A stretch of DNA of 52,821 bases from Desulfotomaculum copahuensis (lineage in GTDB: Bacteria; Bacillota; Desulfotomaculia; Desulfotomaculales; Desulfovirgulaceae): contig NZ_LYVF01000168.1 of assembly GCF_001655685.1 (NCBI RefSeq), positions 1-52,821 of the forward strand, in the 5' to 3' direction. The notes under the pieces were generated by a model. That model made no database searches. It saw only the letters and a list, made by a program, of their open reading frames with translations, and was not told the DNA's origin. Numbering within the stretch: position 1 is the stretch's first letter; each line of letters begins with the position of its first letter. Positions 24,600 to 33,786 of this stretch are shown here, piece after piece. The translations under genes and the position numbers were made by a program.

Positions 24600-24781
24600 T
24601 TAAATCGGGCGGGTTAGCCCACCTGGTGCACCAGATTTTTCAGCGCACGGGCCTCCCGCCTGATGAATTTTGGGCAAAACCGCGGGGCGCTCAACTGTTC
24701 ATGCTGGCAAGCACACAAATTGTTCTTGAGGAAGAGCGCCAGCGCGAGAAAGCGCTCGATACCCTGAGGCAAGGGAGGTGA
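24596..24781 (+). CDS. Tail assembly chaperone, frameshifted C-terminal extension
   Basis: This segment is read only after the -1 shift and has no start of its own. It encodes [21 protein letters not shown] then [22 protein letters not shown] and a charged coil, matching the T-type extension (a helix containing Pro-x-E-F...) of G-T chaperone fusions. The fusion would run 24,192-24,781, about 195 residues. It ends inside the ribosome site of the tape measure gene, the expected arrangement. Confidence 0.78.
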   Translation, partial: LIKSGGLAHLVHQIFQRTGLPPDEFWAKPRGAQLFMLASTQIVLEEERQREKALDTLRQGR

Positions 24782-24786
24782 ACGGA

Positions 24787-27561
24787 ATGGCTGAAAGCAA
24801 TTACCGGATTAGCTTAGTCTTGCAGCTTCATGATCGTATGACTGCAGCATTAAACAAGATTGACAGCGCTGCCCGCAAGGTCGAGAATAGGACAAAACGG
24901 CTTGATCGGGTGATAGTCAGCCCCACCGTTCGCCTCATTGACAGGGCAAGTCATACAATTGTTCGCATAGGGTCCGGTCTACACTCTCTTTCATCACGGA
25001 CTTGGAATATGACCATCCGGGCCCGGGATATAGCCAGTGGGGTAATCGGTCGAATTAAAAACAGCCTGTTCTCCCTTCAAGGAATGGCCGCGGTAGCATT
25101 GGGTGCCCTGGGAGCAGGTAAGTTGTGGGACGCAACAGCAGGTGCAGCTATGATATGGGAAACCCAGGCGGTGAGCATGGAGCACTGGCTGAAAGGTAAC
25201 AAGGACTTAGCCCGTGAGGTCACCGGCTGGCTTGAACGATTTGCTGCGGCTACACCCTTCGAGATGCAGGATCTTTTCCCTTCCATGACCAGGGCCATCG
25301 GTATCAGTGAAGGCGACGTAAAAATGGCCGAACGAATGGTTAAACTGGCGGCAGATATGGCCGGCCTTACTCCAGGCAAGACGGTCCAGGATGCTATGGA
25401 AGCCCTGGCCGACGCTCAGATGGGTGAGTTCGAGCGCCTAAAGGAATTCCAAATGAAGATGACCCAGGAGGAATATAAAAAACTGGGTGGATTCGTCGGT
25501 TTTTTGGAGGAAGCCGAGCGGCGTTTCGCTGGCGGTGCCGAGAAGTTAAGTCAGACAGCCCTTGGCCGACTGTCCACCATCACGGATACGGTTAAGACCT
25601 TTTTCCGCCAGGCTGGTATCGGTATCCTCGAATCCATGAAACCACGCCTTGATAGAGTTACAGAGTGGTTTGGCAAAAATGAGGACACTGTGGAGCGGTG
25701 GAAAACATCCCTGGTCAGATTTGGGCGCGAAGGTGCCGAGCAAGTGTTTAGCTTTTTTGAGCGTGCCTTTGCCCGCCTGGGACGTATCCTGGATGACCCA
25801 AAGTTCCAAAAGATGGACTTCTGGGGCAAGGTGAAGTTTATCATCGACGACATCTCGGCTGGCATCAAAGATTGGCTTGATTCCGGTGGACGTGACAAAA
25901 TCGTTGCTGTCGGACGGGAGATCGGCGGATTCCTGTTCTCAGGCATTAAGATGGGTGTCACTGAAGCGCTCAAAGGCCTAGGCAAGTTAAACATTGAAGC
26001 CATTAGGAAACCGACTGCTGAGAATATCGGCAGCGCAGCGCTGGCAGACGTGCTCGCGATAAGTGCAGGTAGCGCCCTTTTGGGGCCGGTATTCCGTGCT
26101 GGTAAGTGGATAGGCGGCATTGGGAAAAGGGCTATCACCGCCCTGGGCGGTGGTGCAGGCGCAGGGGTAGCTGCAGCATCAGCTGGTGCAGCGGCAGAGA
26201 CAGCGGCAACGGCAACGGCGGCAACCAAAGGCATAAACATTGGCCAGATCCTCCGTGACCTGTTTGTCAATCCGGCCAGCAAGCGGGCGCTTGAGCCGCT
26301 CAAACGGACAGTAATCCCTGGAACGCCAGAACAGGTATTCCATTACCGCGGATTCTTACCAGGTGGCCCGACAGTTGAAGCGTTTAGAATACCGGGAACG
26401 GCTGCAAAGACTGTTGGTGGCGGCTGGGCGCCTTTGCGCTATATCGGCCAGTTTGGAAAGGTTGGGGACTTCCTTTCAAGGTGGGCCCTACCCATTACGC
26501 TTGCCACTGGAGCGGCCGAAGTTGCTTTAGCTCGCCCGGAGGAACGGCTGCAGACAGGCATGAAAGTCGGCGGCCGTATTGCCGGCGGATTGGCTGGAGC
26601 ATCTCTTGGAGCAAAGGCAGGAGCTGCCATTGGAACATTCTTTGGGCCAGGCATAGGGACGGCTATCGGTGGAGCTATAGGCGGCCTGGGCGGTGGCATA
26701 CTCGGTGCCTTTGGCGGCGAGGCTATAATGCAGCGGCTCTCCGGCATGCTGGATATGGTTGATTTTAGCTCCCTGAAAGAAAAGGCAATTTCGTGGATTA
26801 AAGAATTGCCTGGGGAGGTTGCTGAACACATCGGATATATTGCGGGTTACGCAGTCGAAAAACTGAGCCAACTTCCTGGAGTATTCAGCGAGTGGTCCCA
26901 GCAGGCAAAAGACAGCGCTATTCAATGGATTATGGGACTACCTGACCAAATTGCTGGTTTTGTCGAAAGCATACCTGGTAGGGTGTCTGCTGCCATAGAA
27001 AGTGTGAAAGATGCCTTTTTGTCGCTAGGTAAAGCTATTCCTGAAGCCATAGTAGGCGGATTTAACTGGGCCAAGGAACGCATAGGCGCTGCTGGTCAGT
27101 GGATTATCGATAAAGCTATGGCCGGTGTCGAAGCGGCCAAGAGCCTGGGCAAACGTCTGGTAGAGGGGTTCGAAGCAGGACGGCAAGCTGCCAAGGAACC
27201 CGTAACAGCCCACGCACTGGGTGGCATCCTAACCAGGCCCCATCTGGGTCTGGTAGCTGAAGCTGGCCCAGAGGCGGTCATTCCCCTCTCTGCTCGTTTA
27301 CGACCGCGGGCTCTGGAGCTGTGGAGGGAAACCGGACGCAGGTTGGGCGTGCAGCAGTTCGAATTCGGTGGGTTTACGGCTCCGGTGGCTGTAGCTGGTG
27401 GAGGCATAAGTGCGCCTACGGTCAACCTGAACTTTGACCTTGCCGGGCTGGTTGGGCAGATTACGGTTCAAGGGCGAGACGACCTTGAGCAAGCTGCTGA
27501 CCAAATCGCAGCCGTCATCGCGGCGAAATTAAAGGCCATTTTCTACAACTTGCCCGGTTAG
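24787..27561 (+). CDS. Tail tape measure protein
   Basis: ATG 24787 was chosen (GGAGGTG at 24,774-24,780) over GTG 24778. The protein has 924 residues, with N-terminal coiled coils, the TMP motif region [21 protein letters not shown]...[23 protein letters not shown], hydrophobic Gly/Ala-rich segments over about residues 590-650, and a C-terminal [28 protein letters not shown] motif common in tape measures. It sets tail length and enters the cell envelope during injection. The length predicts a tail of about 140 nm by the usual 1.5 angstrom per residue rule. Confidence 0.92.
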   Translation: MAESNYRISLVLQLHDRMTAALNKIDSAARKVENRTKRLDRVIVSPTVRLIDRASHTIVRIGSGLHSLSSRTWNMTIRARDIASGVIGRIKNSLFSLQGMAAVALGALGAGKLWDATAGAAMIWETQAVSMEHWLKGNKDLAREVTGWLERFAAATPFEMQDLFPSMTRAIGISEGDVKMAERMVKLAADMAGLTPGKTVQDAMEALADAQMGEFERLKEFQMKMTQEEYKKLGGFVGFLEEAERRFAGGAEKLSQTALGRLSTITDTVKTFFRQAGIGILESMKPRLDRVTEWFGKNEDTVERWKTSLVRFGREGAEQVFSFFERAFARLGRILDDPKFQKMDFWGKVKFIIDDISAGIKDWLDSGGRDKIVAVGREIGGFLFSGIKMGVTEALKGLGKLNIEAIRKPTAENIGSAALADVLAISAGSALLGPVFRAGKWIGGIGKRAITALGGGAGAGVAAASAGAAAETAATATAATKGINIGQILRDLFVNPASKRALEPLKRTVIPGTPEQVFHYRGFLPGGPTVEAFRIPGTAAKTVGGGWAPLRYIGQFGKVGDFLSRWALPITLATGAAEVALARPEERLQTGMKVGGRIAGGLAGASLGAKAGAAIGTFFGPGIGTAIGGAIGGLGGGILGAFGGEAIMQRLSGMLDMVDFSSLKEKAISWIKELPGEVAEHIGYIAGYAVEKLSQLPGVFSEWSQQAKDSAIQWIMGLPDQIAGFVESIPGRVSAAIESVKDAFLSLGKAIPEAIVGGFNWAKERIGAAGQWIIDKAMAGVEAAKSLGKRLVEGFEAGRQAAKEPVTAHALGGILTRPHLGLVAEAGPEAVIPLSARLRPRALELWRETGRRLGVQQFEFGGFTAPVAVAGGGISAPTVNLNFDLAGLVGQITVQGRDDLEQAADQIAAVIAAKLKAIFYNLPG

Positions 27562-27621
27562 TAGGATTTTCCTGCTCAAATGGCGAAAATGTAGCATAAT
27601 TAACATATGGAGGTGTGCTAC

Positions 27622-28446
27622 ATGCTTGCATTTGCAGGATTTCTTATGTTTTTGGGCATGGTAGGGGCTGCAGTAGCACTGATCATGCTGGTTCTAAAAG
27701 TGGTTTTTAAGCGAGGATGGTCCAGTAGGCGGTTGCGGTTGGTCGGGGCATTGTCAGTGGCCCTATTTGTGGTGGGGTTGGCCATGGGATGGTCGCCTGC
27801 AGAGAAGGGCTACGAACATGGACAGCATGCGGCCAGGGATGAGAAAGAGGTTAAAACTATCCCTGCCTCATCCCCTTCTCTTTCTGTTGAACATGCCAAT
27901 AACGACCAAGCGGTGGGCCAACTTCCTAAGCCTGAAAAGGCGGCAAAAGAAACGACTACTGACAAGCCCTCAGCAAAGGTGCAGAAGGAGAGACCTCCAA
28001 ATGTACCGGAGCTTTTACAGAAGGATTATAAAGGCATTGTCCAACTCTTGGGAAGGCCAACAGCAGAAAAGACGGAAAGCGCGGATAAGAAGTTAATTAA
28101 GTATACCCTGCCTGGCTTTGAGTTGGAAATAACGCTTTTTATGGATAAACCTATATCCATGGATATTACTCCACTTAAAGAATACAAGTTCCAGGATAGT
28201 AATGGTTATTCGGCCTCTGATATGCCAGATGATGTCATACAGCTATTGTATGACTTAGGATTCAATAAGGATTCTGTTATCGGAAATAGCGCTACTCCAA
28301 CTCAAAGGTTATTTTCATACGTGGATTACGGTTCACCATTGAGGGAATATGAAATCAGGGTGAACAGTGAAGATTGGAAAGCCGTGAGCGAGGGAAGGGC
28401 ATCAAAGGTAAGCTGGGTTTATATTAAGCTCATTAAAACGAAGTGA
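27622..28446 (+). CDS. Membrane-anchored protein of unknown function, moron candidate
   Basis: ATG 27622 is preceded by GGAGGTG. The 274-residue protein has two N-terminal transmembrane helices (LAFAGFLMFLGMVGAAVALIM; LVGALSVALFVVGLAMGW), a charged linker over about 65-135, and a C-terminal folded domain (VQLLGRPTAEKT..., LKYTLPGFELEITLF...). The gene interrupts the otherwise fixed tape measure-XkdP order and has lower G+C. A weak -10-like CATAAT (27,595-27,600) lies in the 60-base gap, so it may be expressed from the prophage. No family is recognised; superinfection exclusion or another lysogenic trait is possible. Confidence 0.6.
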   Translation: MLAFAGFLMFLGMVGAAVALIMLVLKVVFKRGWSSRRLRLVGALSVALFVVGLAMGWSPAEKGYEHGQHAARDEKEVKTIPASSPSLSVEHANNDQAVGQLPKPEKAAKETTTDKPSAKVQKERPPNVPELLQKDYKGIVQLLGRPTAEKTESADKKLIKYTLPGFELEITLFMDKPISMDITPLKEYKFQDSNGYSASDMPDDVIQLLYDLGFNKDSVIGNSATPTQRLFSYVDYGSPLREYEIRVNSEDWKAVSEGRASKVSWVYIKLIKTK

Positions 28447-28478
28447 GCGCTGGCTTCTTAATAATCGGAGTGATGCTT

Positions 28479-29123
28479 ATGGATTTCTACCTCCTGTCTC
28501 CCGACGGCCAAGACCTTCATTTTCCGGTTAACCCACCGGAGGTAACGGTCGAGGGAGCAAAGAAAATTGAGACGGTTTCAATTATCAACATCGGCGATGT
28601 TGATTTCCCCGTAGGCGACGAGCTGACGGGGATTTCTTTTAGTTCGTTTTTCCCTCGGGATTACGACCCGAGTTATTGTCAATATGCAAGTATTCCTACC
28701 CCCGAAACGGCATTAGGCCGTCTTAACGCTTGGCGCACAGCCGGGAAACCGGTCCGGTTATTGATTACAGAGACATCAGTCAACGTGCTGGTTCTCATTA
28801 CTCGTGTCGCGCATCGTTATGTAGGGGGAGAGCCTGGGGATATCTACTTCGAGCTGGCCATGCGACAGTGGCGTGATGTTAAGGTTAGAAGCGTTACCAA
28901 TGTGCAGGTGGCCACGCAGTCCGCACAGACCAGGCCGAGGCCGGACACCAAGCCGATTCCGAAGGTCTACGTGGTCAAGCCTGGTGATAGTCTCTGGAAA
29001 ATAGCAAAACTCCAGCTTGGTAACGGTTCAAGGTGGCAGGACATTTATGCGAACAATAAGAGAGTCATAGGTCCTAATCCTAACCTTATCTATCCGGGCC
29101 AGAGGTTGGTGATGCCTGCATGA
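28479..29123 (+). CDS. LysM-domain tail/baseplate protein (XkdP-like)
   Basis: ATG 28479 was preferred (GGAG at 28,467-28,470) over an upstream GTG. The first about 140 residues follow the XkdP pattern (PVNPPEVTVEGAKKIETVSIINIGDVDFP). A C-terminal LysM domain (VYVVKPGDSLWKIAKLQLGNGSRWQDIYANNK...IYPGQRLVMP) would bind peptidoglycan. The protein connects the tape-measure end of the tail to the baseplate. Confidence 0.87.
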   Translation: MDFYLLSPDGQDLHFPVNPPEVTVEGAKKIETVSIINIGDVDFPVGDELTGISFSSFFPRDYDPSYCQYASIPTPETALGRLNAWRTAGKPVRLLITETSVNVLVLITRVAHRYVGGEPGDIYFELAMRQWRDVKVRSVTNVQVATQSAQTRPRPDTKPIPKVYVVKPGDSLWKIAKLQLGNGSRWQDIYANNKRVIGPNPNLIYPGQRLVMPA

Positions 29124-30118
29124 TTACACCTGGCCTAATAACTTACGATGTAGTCCTTGCAGATAAATGGTCGCTGAGGGAGATTGTAGAGAGTATTGCA
29201 ATCGAGGAAAGTCTGGACGAGATAGCAGCGAGGGCCACAGTTGTGATAGCAATTACTCCCGATTTTCCAGGCATTGCACCGGGTCAGGCCATGCGCGTGA
29301 GCGGTGTGCCTTTCGGCGGTAGTTCTATGGTGGTATTGCTGGACGGAGTGATATGGGAATGTGACTCGGTCACTCGAGGGCAAAAGCACCTTACGGCCAC
29401 CGTGTATGACCGAAGCATCTATATGGCCCGAAGTGAGGATGAATATCTATTCCCGGCAGGCCAGACGGCTACCCAAAGGCTGAAACGCTATGCAGTAGAC
29501 TGGGGCATCCCATTGGGCCAGATAGCCGATACCAGTGTTGCACTTGCAAAGGCGATTTACCGAGCACAACCCATCTACAACATGCTGCTCGCGGATTTGC
29601 GTGAGACTGTGGGCAAAGGCGGCGGTATGTTCCGGCCCAGAATGGTAGGCTCCACCCTGGACCTGGTGCCGCTGGGGAGCAACCGGACAGTGTGGGTCCT
29701 GGAGGCTGACCAGAGCGTTGAAGAAATCAACCAGCGCCGCAGCTTGGAAGGGGCCGTCACGCAGGTGAAGGTCCTTGGAGCTGCACCAGAGGAAGGCCGT
29801 TCACCTGTCCTCGCGTTGGAAAAAGGCGAAACTGCCAAGTATGGTACTCTCCAGCGAGTGATCCAGGACCCGAAAATCACCACTGCCGCAGCTGCAAAGC
29901 AGGCAGCCAGAGAAATGCTGGCGGGCATCCAGGAAACCATCACAGTCACAGCATTGGACATTAACACTATTCGCGCTGGCGACAAGATCCAACTCAACGG
30001 CATGGACCTCCTGGTCGCCTCGGTTCGGCATAATCTTGGAAGTCCTGGGCACATGACTTTAGAATTGGCAGCGGAAAGCTACATAAGGAGGCGGTACTAT
30101 GCCAAGGGACCCTTATAA
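29120..30118 (+). CDS. Baseplate hub protein (XkdQ/gpD-like)
   Basis: The 332-residue protein starts at an ATGA overlap. It has the late-control gpD/XkdQ pattern: N-terminal strands, VYDRSIYMARSEDEYLF, QTATQRLKRYAVDWGIPLG, and a C-terminal AAKQAAREMLAGIQETITVTALDINTIRAGDKIQLNGMDLLVASVRH. It forms the baseplate hub that supports the spike. Confidence 0.85.
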   Translation: MITPGLITYDVVLADKWSLREIVESIAIEESLDEIAARATVVIAITPDFPGIAPGQAMRVSGVPFGGSSMVVLLDGVIWECDSVTRGQKHLTATVYDRSIYMARSEDEYLFPAGQTATQRLKRYAVDWGIPLGQIADTSVALAKAIYRAQPIYNMLLADLRETVGKGGGMFRPRMVGSTLDLVPLGSNRTVWVLEADQSVEEINQRRSLEGAVTQVKVLGAAPEEGRSPVLALEKGETAKYGTLQRVIQDPKITTAAAAKQAAREMLAGIQETITVTALDINTIRAGDKIQLNGMDLLVASVRHNLGSPGHMTLELAAESYIRRRYYAKGPL

Positions 30119-30536
30119 GGAACTCGCGTGGCTTATCGAACAGCGGGCCGTTGGCCACGCCGGTCGTGTCGCCTCTACCCTGCCGGCAGAACTGGGCACC
30201 ATCACCCAAACCATGGCCCTGAAACTGGACCGCTTCCGTCATGAGATTAAGGATTATCTTATTGCTGACTGGGAGTTAAAAATCGAACTTCCACAGACCT
30301 CGCGGGTGATAAAAACAGCGGCCCCGGTCAACCCAGACGGCAGCGATGTCCCAGGAAGCACCCAATATTCAAGCCTCACGAGGCTGGATTTCAATGTGCA
30401 AGGCATGGGCGATCCGGCCGCCACGGTAAAGGTCCACCTCAACCTGAAAGCGGGGCTTAAGCCTGGCGACCGGGTGCTGGTCCTCCCGGTGAACGGAGGG
30501 CAGGATTTCGTGGTGTTGTGCAAGGTGGTGAGCTAA
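30099..30536 (+). CDS. Baseplate protein, DUF2577 (XkdR-like)
   Basis: The 145-residue protein follows AGGAGGCGG. The C-terminal DRVLVLPVNGGQDFVVLCKVV is the DUF2577 end signature and the middle part is strand-rich. XkdR-like proteins sit between hub and gp25-like proteins and probably form part of the spike/hub. Confidence 0.8.
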   Translation: MPRDPYKELAWLIEQRAVGHAGRVASTLPAELGTITQTMALKLDRFRHEIKDYLIADWELKIELPQTSRVIKTAAPVNPDGSDVPGSTQYSSLTRLDFNVQGMGDPAATVKVHLNLKAGLKPGDRVLVLPVNGGQDFVVLCKVVS

Positions 30537-30989
30537 ATGCCTTCTCTTTTTCCAATTGAACAGCTGACACTGACTCCGGAGGAAACACAGACCAGCCAGG
30601 TGAAGTTTGGCAGGTCTTTTATTTTTGACTTCGATAAAGGGGATTTTGTCTTATCCCCTACCGGCAAGGTGGTGGAAACAGATGGTGCTGAAGCCTATCG
30701 CCAGTGGGCACATAAGACCCTGCTTACGCCACGGTATCGCCATCCCATTTATTCAAGGAATTATGGCCAGGAATTTGAGGACCTTTTGCGTCGCAATCTT
30801 ACCCGGGCATGGAACGAAAGCGAGATTAAGCGGATGGTTACCGAAGCGCTTATGGTTGACCCACGCACGGCCTCCGTAGGGGATTTTACATTTGATTGGC
30901 AGGAGGACACCGTTTATTTCACATGCAAGGTCACGACGGCTCAAGGTGAGCAGGTGCAAGTCTCCGGCCAAGTGCAGGGGGTGAGGTAA
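30537..30989 (+). CDS. Baseplate wedge protein, DUF2634/gp25-like (XkdS-like)
   Basis: The ATG immediately follows the previous stop. FIFDFDKGDFVLSPTGKVVETDGAEAYRQWAHKTLLTPRYRHPIYSRNYGQEF is the XkdS hallmark. It belongs to the gp25/gpW wedge group that nucleates sheath assembly. Confidence 0.85.
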   Translation: MPSLFPIEQLTLTPEETQTSQVKFGRSFIFDFDKGDFVLSPTGKVVETDGAEAYRQWAHKTLLTPRYRHPIYSRNYGQEFEDLLRRNLTRAWNESEIKRMVTEALMVDPRTASVGDFTFDWQEDTVYFTCKVTTAQGEQVQVSGQVQGVR

Positions 30990-32102
30990 TTGGCTGACAT
31001 TGTGCTACCCGATTTTCTTCAGGATGAGACTGAAGAACAGATTATGGCCAGGATGATCGCACGTTTGCCGTCAGACCTGGATGTGTCGGAAGGCTCATAT
31101 CTTTGGGATGCTTTGGCGCCAGTTGCGGCGGAAATTGTCCAGATGAAGATGGAGGCCAGGGAGATCCTAAAGCGGGCATTTATCCAGTTTAGTTATGGTG
31201 AGTATGTGGATGCCCGGGTTGCCGACCGTGGGATAACACGAAAACCGGCGGTCAAAGCAACAGGCCAAGTGCAGGTTACAGGTACACCGGCCACGGTCAT
31301 TCCGGCGGGTACTGTGTTTTCAACTACCGCTGACCTAGTTACGGGAACGGCAGCTGTAGAGTTTATTTCAACCGCCCAGGTCACCATCGGGGCTGACGGA
31401 ACGACATTGGTGGACATTGAAGCGGTCGAACCAGGTCCAGAGGGGAATGTCCCAGCGGGAGCAATTAATCAGCTTGTGGTCCCTATCGCAGGCGTGACGG
31501 CAGTGACTAATCTCCAGGCCACCAGCGGCGGCGCATCGGAGGAAAGCGATGAGGCACTGATTGCTCGCTATCTTGAACAGGTCCAACGGTCACCGGGAGC
31601 AGGAAATAAAAATGATTATATCCGGTGGGCTAAGGAGGTCCCTGGGGTCGGCGATGCGATATGCATTCCACTTTGGGATGGTCCAGGAACGGTGAAGGTA
31701 GTTATTGTCGACAGCACTGGCGCACCCGCAAATTCGGCCCTGGTCGAGCAGGTGCAGAACTATATTTCACCTGCCCCAGGAACTGGCGAAGGCCGCGCAC
31801 CAATAGGTGCAAGTGTAACGGTGACAGCGCCGACAACGGTGACTATAGATGTTAGCGCTACCCTGTCCTATGCTGCGGGCTATGACCCGGCATCCGTTCG
31901 AGCTGAAGTAGAGGCTGCTATCGATACCTTAATCAAAGGATTAAAAATTGGTGAAGATGTGCGCTATGCAGCCATCGCCAATGCAATATTTGAGACCCAT
32001 GGCGTTGCGGATTACTCCAACCTATTGGTAAATGGAGGAACGAGCAATGTAACAATCGCCGAAGATGCTAAAGCGGTTAAAGGGGCGGTGAACTTGACGT
32101 GA
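30990..32102 (+). CDS. Baseplate J-like protein (XkdT-like)
   Basis: The TTG start at 30,990 follows GGGGGTGAGG. The 370-residue protein has DVSEGSYLWDALAPVAAEIVQMK, ERGIT-type VADRGITRKPA, the repeated VTGTPATVIPAGTVFSTTADL and EESDEALIARYLEQVQRSPGAGNKNDYIRWAKEVPGV motifs of the baseplate J/gp47 family. It links wedge and fibre attachment. Confidence 0.92.
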   Translation: MADIVLPDFLQDETEEQIMARMIARLPSDLDVSEGSYLWDALAPVAAEIVQMKMEAREILKRAFIQFSYGEYVDARVADRGITRKPAVKATGQVQVTGTPATVIPAGTVFSTTADLVTGTAAVEFISTAQVTIGADGTTLVDIEAVEPGPEGNVPAGAINQLVVPIAGVTAVTNLQATSGGASEESDEALIARYLEQVQRSPGAGNKNDYIRWAKEVPGVGDAICIPLWDGPGTVKVVIVDSTGAPANSALVEQVQNYISPAPGTGEGRAPIGASVTVTAPTTVTIDVSATLSYAAGYDPASVRAEVEAAIDTLIKGLKIGEDVRYAAIANAIFETHGVADYSNLLVNGGTSNVTIAEDAKAVKGAVNLT

Positions 32103-32767
32103 TCACTTCTACCCACGGCAAAGAAATGATGAATAATTCGCCCAGATATTATCAGACCAGCCGGGTCTTTCGGGCCCACATAGAGGCTAAGGGCATTGAG
32201 CTGGATAACCTGGACGCCATAATGAACGACATCGAGGCCCAGTTCTCCGCATCTACTGCAACCTGGGGACTTCGGTACTGGGAGGAAATGTGCGGTCTGC
32301 CTGTTAACGAACAGGAACCGCTTGAAAATCGCAGAGCCAGGGTGTTGGCAAAGATAAGAAGCAACCCTTCTGGGCGCAGCCAAGACATTCAGAACATCAT
32401 ACAACCATTTGCTGAAGGCCAGGTATCGCTAACGCAGCACTATAGCGAGTATCTGGTTTATATTGATTTTCCAGTTGGCCATGTACTTATTAAGGATTTA
32501 ATTGCAATGGTCAACGAGATAATGCCTGCTCATTTAGTTTCGCAATATCGAGCCTGGGGTGGGAAAAGCACCTTGCTGTTTGCAACATGCACTCCCAAGC
32601 AATTTCTTTTTCCATATCGTTTATGCGGCACTTTCAACGCCAGCGATGACGAACGGTGGAGCGGCCGCTTGCTACGGTTATGGGTCGGAGTCAGGCCCCA
32701 GTTATATTACGGCACGGTTCCATATCAATTGTGCGGCACGTTTTATGCAGGAGGTGAGCCGGTATGA
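32099..32767 (+). CDS. Tail protein, DUF2313 (XkdU/YmfQ-like)
   Basis: GTG 32099 overlaps the previous stop. The N-terminal 150 residues (LDNLDAIMNDIEAQFSASTATWGLRYWEEMCGLP...RRARVLAKIRSNPSGRS) match the YmfQ family. The last about 60 residues contain two Tyr/Cys-rich PYRLCGTF/PYQLCGTF repeats that look like a fibre-attachment addition. It lies at the outer baseplate. Confidence 0.85.
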   Translation: MITSTHGKEMMNNSPRYYQTSRVFRAHIEAKGIELDNLDAIMNDIEAQFSASTATWGLRYWEEMCGLPVNEQEPLENRRARVLAKIRSNPSGRSQDIQNIIQPFAEGQVSLTQHYSEYLVYIDFPVGHVLIKDLIAMVNEIMPAHLVSQYRAWGGKSTLLFATCTPKQFLFPYRLCGTFNASDDERWSGRLLRLWVGVRPQLYYGTVPYQLCGTFYAGGEPV

Positions 32768-33063
32768 TATCACAATATGGAATGACACAAATCGCAAACA
32801 AGGTTTCTACGCTTTTGGCTCAAGGAGCCTATATCAAGGACGGTCAGCAAGTAACCGTTCCTATTTTTCGCAAAGAGTACAGCGGTAATGCGGTCAAGGT
32901 ATATCTCTACTTGACTGACGAGGATATAGGCACTTTTTCCGACTTTCAGATCCTTGACGAAGAAGGAAACGTTATTCTAACCAAGCCGGACAGCATTACA
33001 AAAGATGCGGCCCAAGGGCTGCTAGTTGCTTTTGAAGTCAGCATACAGGAGGTAGAAAGCTAA
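32764..33063 (+). CDS. Small tail protein, 99 aa
   Basis: ATG 32764 overlaps the previous stop and follows GGAGGTGAG. The sequence (QYGMTQIANKVSTLLAQGAYIKDG..., VKVYLYLTDEDIGTFSDFQILDEEG) suggests a small beta-rich adaptor for fibre attachment. No family is recognised with confidence. Confidence 0.62.
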   Translation: MISQYGMTQIANKVSTLLAQGAYIKDGQQVTVPIFRKEYSGNAVKVYLYLTDEDIGTFSDFQILDEEGNVILTKPDSITKDAAQGLLVAFEVSIQEVES

Positions 33064-33395
33064 TGCCATATATTCCGACAGAATGGTTGGACCACATTGT
33101 TGACCCGGTGACCGGCGAAGTAATTCAGCAAGGGACACCGGTCAGCGCAACCAAGCTAAATAACATGGAGCGCGGAATTGCAGAGGCACACGAAGCCTCG
33201 GAGGTTTCCCTGGCTCGCACACATTCCTTGATGACAGATGCACTGGACATGCGAATGCGATATGAGTTTGACGGCCATGCCAGAACATACGGCCTAGCAG
33301 CTAATATGTACTGGATTACCTTTAGGGATACAAGCGATATCAATATTATTTCCGGGGCCTACGATGCGGCCAACAAGAAGGTTGTGTTGCCGTGA
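33063..33395 (+). CDS. Phage tail protein, probable fibre-associated, 110 aa
   Basis: The ATG overlaps the previous stop by one base. The beginning YIPTEWLDHIVDPVTGEVIQQGTPVSATKLNNMERGI is a common opening of phage baseplate upper/fibre-attachment proteins. The rest forms a helix and a short C-terminal strand region. It may anchor the receptor-binding protein to the baseplate. It immediately precedes the DGR cassette. Confidence 0.62.
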   Translation: MPYIPTEWLDHIVDPVTGEVIQQGTPVSATKLNNMERGIAEAHEASEVSLARTHSLMTDALDMRMRYEFDGHARTYGLAANMYWITFRDTSDINIISGAYDAANKKVVLP

Positions 33396-33414
33396 AGGAT
33401 AAGGGGATGTTAGC

Positions 33415-33786
33415 TTGCCACAGACAAAACAGAACCAGCTTCTTATCTACCAGAAGTACGTCGACCTGATTGAGTATGCATATAACCTGCTGCGGAAATT
33501 CCCCAAGTCCGAAAAGTTCGCCATGGCAGCGCACATCAAGGACAGCATGTATACCGTCCTGAAGTATATCCTACGGGCTAACAAGGTATACAACAACCGG
33601 CAGGTGCGGGTCGATATGCTTAATGCCATTGATGCAGAGATACAGCTTCAGAAAGTACTGGTCCGCATGGCCCATAAAAACCGATACATTTCAAACCAGA
33701 ACTATATGGAGTGGTCGCGTCGCCTCGATGAAATCGGCCGCATTCTCGGCGGCTGGATAAAGTCCACCGTTGGCCAAGACATATAA
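33415..33786 (+). CDS. avd: DGR accessory variability determinant (Avd)
   Basis: The 123-residue, Lys/Arg-rich, all-helical protein from TTG 33415 has AAGGGGAT upstream. The helices LLIYQKYVDLIEYAYNLLRKF, FAMAAHIKDSMYTVLKYILRANK, LNAIDAEIQLQKVLVRMAHK and ISNQNYMEWSRRLDEIGRILGGWIK fit the four-helix S23-like bundle of Avd proteins, which pentamerise, bind the reverse transcriptase and the DGR RNA, and are required for mutagenic cDNA synthesis (bordetellophage BPP-1 model). The gene overlaps the RT gene by 17 bases, so synthesis is probably coupled. The TTG start suggests low expression. Confidence 0.88.
   Translation: MPQTKQNQLLIYQKYVDLIEYAYNLLRKFPKSEKFAMAAHIKDSMYTVLKYILRANKVYNNRQVRVDMLNAIDAEIQLQKVLVRMAHKNRYISNQNYMEWSRRLDEIGRILGGWIKSTVGQDI

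Noticed and set aside
26150-26720. Gly/Ala-rich repetitive stretches in the tape measure gene
   Set aside because: These are hydrophobic low-complexity segments usual for tape measure proteins, not DNA repeats of independent function.
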